Part shown: in pieces, positions 61,868 through 64,000 of the stretch
Layout: the number at the start of each line of letters is the position of its first letter
Position numbering within the stretch: the stretch's first letter is position 1
The notes under the pieces: model-generated
The model's database searches: none
Told to the model about the DNA's origin: nothing
Seen by the model: only the letters and a program-made list of their open reading frames with translations
Program-made: the position numbers and the translations under genes
Assembly: GCA_947568835.1 (NCBI GenBank)
Contig: CANOQG010000007.1
Location: 930,001-994,000, forward strand
Origin: Protonemura montana
Taxonomy: Eukaryota; Arthropoda; Insecta; Plecoptera; Nemouridae
Length of the DNA stretch: 64,000 bases
Reading direction: 5' to 3'

Positions 61868-63503
61868 CCTGGCCAATGTCCTGCCCCATGTCCTGTCCCA
61901 TGTCCTGCCCCATGTTTTGCCCCATGTCCTGCCCCATGTCCTGCCCTATGTCCTGTCCCATGTCCTGCCCCATGTCCTGCCCCATGTCCTGTCCCATGTC
62001 CTGCCTCATGTCCTACCCTATGTCCTGCCCCATTTCCTGCCCCATGTCCTGCCCCATGTCCTGCCCCATGTCCTGCCCCATGTCCTGCCCCATGTCCTGC
62101 CCCATGTCTTGCCCCATGTCCCATGTCCTGCCCCATGTCCTGCCCCATGTCCTACCCCATGTCCTGCCCTATGTCCTGTCTTATGTCCTGCCCCATGTCC
62201 TGCCCCATGTCCTGCTCCATGTCCTGCCCCATGTCCTGCTCCATGTCCCATGTCCTGCCCCATGTCCTGCCCCATGTCCTGTCCCATGTCCTGCCTCATG
62301 TCCTGCCCCATGTCCTGCCCCATGTCCTGCCCCATGTCCTGCCCCATGTCCTGTCCCATGTCCTGCCCCATGTCATGCCCCATGTCCTGCCCCATGTCCT
62401 GCCCCATGTCCCATGTCCTGCCCCATGTCCTGCCCTTTGTCCTGTCCCATTTCCTGCCCCATGTCCTGCCCCATGTCCTGCCCCATGTCCTGCCCCATGT
62501 CCTGCCCCATGTCCTGCTCCATGTCCTCCCCCTGTCCTGCCCCATGTCCCATGTCCTGCCCTATGTCCTGCCCCATGTCCTTCCCCATGTCCTGCCCTAT
62601 GTCCTGTCCCATGTCCTGCCCCATGTCCTGCCCCATGTCCTGCCCTATGTCCTGCCCCATGTCTTGCCCCATGTCCCATGTCCTGCCCCATTTCCTGCCC
62701 CATGTCCTGCCCCATGTCCTGCCCTATGTCCTGCCCCATGTCGTGCCCCATTTTCTGCTCCATGTTCCACCCCATGTCCTGCCCCATGTCCCATGTCATG
62801 CCCCATGTCCTGCCCCATGTCCTGCCCCATGTCCTGTCCCATGTCCTGCTCCATGTCCTGCCCCATGTCTTACCTCATGTCCCATGTCCTGCCTCATGTC
62901 CTGCCCCATGTCCTGCCCCATATCCTGCCCCATGTCCTGCCCCATGTCCTGCCCCATGTCCTGTCCCATGTCCTGCCCAATGTCCTGCCCCATGTCCTGC
63001 TCCATGTCCTGCCCCATGTCCTGCCCCATGTCCTGCCCTATGTCCTGCCCCATGTCCTGCCCCATGTCCTGCCCCATGTCCTGCCCTATGTCCTTCCCCA
63101 TGTCCTGCCCCATGTCCTGCCCTATGTCCTGTCCCATGTCATGTCCCATGTCCTGCTCCATGTCCTGCCCCATGTCCTGCCCCATGTCCTGCCCTATGTG
63201 TTGCCCCATGTCCTGCCCCATGTCCTGCCCCATGTCCTGCCCCATGTCCTGCCCCATGTCCTGCCCCATGTCCTGCCCCATGTCCCATGTCCTGCCCCAT
63301 GTCCTGCCCCTTGTCCTGTCCCATTTCCTGCCCCATGTCCTACCCCATGTCCTGCCCCATGTCCTGCCCCATGTCCTGCCCCATGTCCTGCCTCATGTCC
63401 TGCCCCATGTCTTGCCCCATGTCCCATGTCCTGCCCCATGTCCTGCCCCATGTCCTGCCCCATGTCCTGCCCTATGTCCTGTCTTATGTCCTGCCCCATG
63501 TAA
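61868..63503 (+). repeat. Q module 9, 5' part
   Basis: TAG to TAA is 1,636 bp as in Q4, Q6 and Q8. CATTTTCTGCTC at 62,749 with C at 62,761. A few private changes lie near 62,559 and 62,693. Confidence 0.8.
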
Positions 63504-64000
63504 TGCCCCATGTCCTGCTCCATGTCCTCCCCCTGTCCTGCCCTATGTCTTATGTCCTGCCCTATGTCCTGCCTCATGTCCTGCCCCATGTCCTGCCCCA
63601 TGTCCTGCCCCATGTCCTGCCCCATGTCTTGCCCCATGTCCCATGTCCTGCCCCATGTCCTGCCCCATGTCCTACCCCATGTCCTGCCCTATGTCCTGTC
63701 TTATGTCCTGCCCCATGTCCTGCCCCATGTCCTGCTCCATGTCCTGCCCCATGTCCTGCTCCATGTCCCATGTCCTGCCCCATGTCCTGCCCCATGTCCT
63801 GTCCCATGTCCTGCCTCATGTCCTGCCCCATGTCCTGCCCCATGTCCTGCCCCATGTCCTGCCCCATGTCCTGTCCCATGTCCTGCCCCATGTCATGCCC
63901 CATGTCCTGCCCCATGTCCTGCCCCATGTCCCATGTCCTGCCCCATGTCCTGCCCTTTGTCCTGTCCCATTTCCTGCCCCATGTCCTGCCCCATGTCCTG
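63504..64000 (+). repeat. R fragment fused to L, cut by window end
   Basis: About 90 bp of post-TAA R sequence, then a joint near 63,590 into L (TCTTGCC, CCTACC, TCTTATG, paired GCTCC, GTCATGCC, CCCTTTGTCC). The array continues past the window. Confidence 0.7.

Larger units (their letters stand above)
1..64000 (+). repeat. 12-bp minisatellite array (CCCCATGTCCTG)n, whole window
   Basis: The unit CCCCATGTCCTG repeats head to tail from the first to the last base, roughly 5,300 units, with no interruption by other sequence. Common variants are CCCTATG, TGTCCC, TGCTCC, TGCCTC, TCTTGCC and CCTTCC. Less common are CCTACC, CCAATG, ATTTCC and TTTTGCC. Consensus composition is C 6, T 3, G 2, A 1 per unit, so 67% G+C with a strong C-over-G skew on the + strand, and no CpG. 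Every unit carries the 4-bp palindrome CATG. No reverse-oriented block was seen. All length differences are multiples of 12 plus contributions from the 7-bp short unit or a 1-bp deletion variant. This is satellite or macrosatellite DNA. Nothing in it supports a gene. Locus and species cannot be told from the sequence. Confidence 0.98.

Noticed and set aside
5-63503. Many overlapping long open frames on both strands read as genes
   Set aside because: They are translations of the same 12-mer in six frames. Frames drift at each short unit, encode only four-residue repeats, and have no promoter, intron or domain context.
1-64000. CRISPR array
   Set aside because: Units abut directly; there are no unique spacers of constant length and no cas genes.
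1-64000. Telomeric or known centromeric satellite
   Set aside because: No TTAGGG-type repeat and no roughly 171-bp alphoid-like monomer; the base unit is 12 bp. A centromeric or subtelomeric location cannot be excluded, but nothing here shows it.
1-64000. p53-type half-sites at each CATG
   Set aside because: The half-site pattern RRRCWWGYYY needs three purines before the core. The array has CCC there, so only the CATG core and right side fit.
1-64000. Human PRDM9 hotspot motif CCNCCNTNNCCNC
   Set aside because: I could not fit it to the consensus unit in either register; the C-rich resemblance is compositional.
1-64000. Splice sites from CAGG on the - strand and GTAATG at the TAA landmarks
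   Set aside because: CAGG occurs in every unit, and GTAATG lacks any surrounding gene structure.
1-64000. A hidden new gene system inside the array
   Set aside because: I read through the landmarks and joints of all domains and found no stretch that departs from the 12-mer for even a few tens of bases.

Overview
The whole 64,000-base window lies inside one tandem array of a 12-bp minisatellite, CCCCATGTCCTG on the + strand (CAGGACATGGGG on the complement). I see no single-copy sequence, protein gene, RNA gene, transposon, CRISPR array, telomere repeat or origin. Both edges are still inside the array, so its full size and flanks are unknown. An array this long, with nested higher-order repeats (HORs), points to a eukaryotic chromosome, probably a large genome such as a vertebrate's, assembled from long reads. 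The sequence does not name the species. The consensus is two-thirds G+C, half of the + strand bases are C, it holds no CpG, and every unit points the same way with no inverted block.

Three levels of order are visible. (1) The 12-mer, varied mostly by C-to-T changes, and a recurrent 7-bp short unit (CATGTCC directly repeated, from a 5-bp deletion) that shifts the 12-bp phase. (2) Modules of about 0.25-2.4 kb, recognised by rare landmark variants: CATAGCCTGG, CATGTAATG, CATTTTCTGCTC, TGCGCC and others. (3) HORs built from those modules. I use these names: P2 (about 1,233 bp), P1 (about 1,074 bp), L (about 1,288 bp), R (1,790 bp), Q (about 2,190 bp). Module edges are placed on landmarks and may be off by a few units.

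Layout. Domain 1 (about 1-7,550) is a tandem pair of a 3.73-kb HOR. Domain 2 (about 7,858-36,660) is a series of R-P1-P2-L units of nominally 5,385 bp. Units start at 7,858, 13,243, 17,560, 22,945 and 28,945 and are 5,385, 4,317, 5,385 and 6,000 bp long, followed by a unit involved in a 3,319-bp duplication. The first two units recur as a 9,702-bp dimer. Domain 3 (about 36,182-55,423) is built of Q units, all sharing one fusion junction, with a 4,237-bp duplication inside. Domain 4 (about 55,424-64,000) is a mosaic of R, P1, P2, L and Q pieces.

The window contains many very long open frames, up to 3,423 codons at 53,232-63,503. They are a by-product of the repeat: the 12-mer has no stop codon in any of the six frames and 12 is a multiple of three. 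Stops arise almost only from two landmark variants. I therefore annotate no CDS. The interest lies in how the array evolved and in its strong strand asymmetry.
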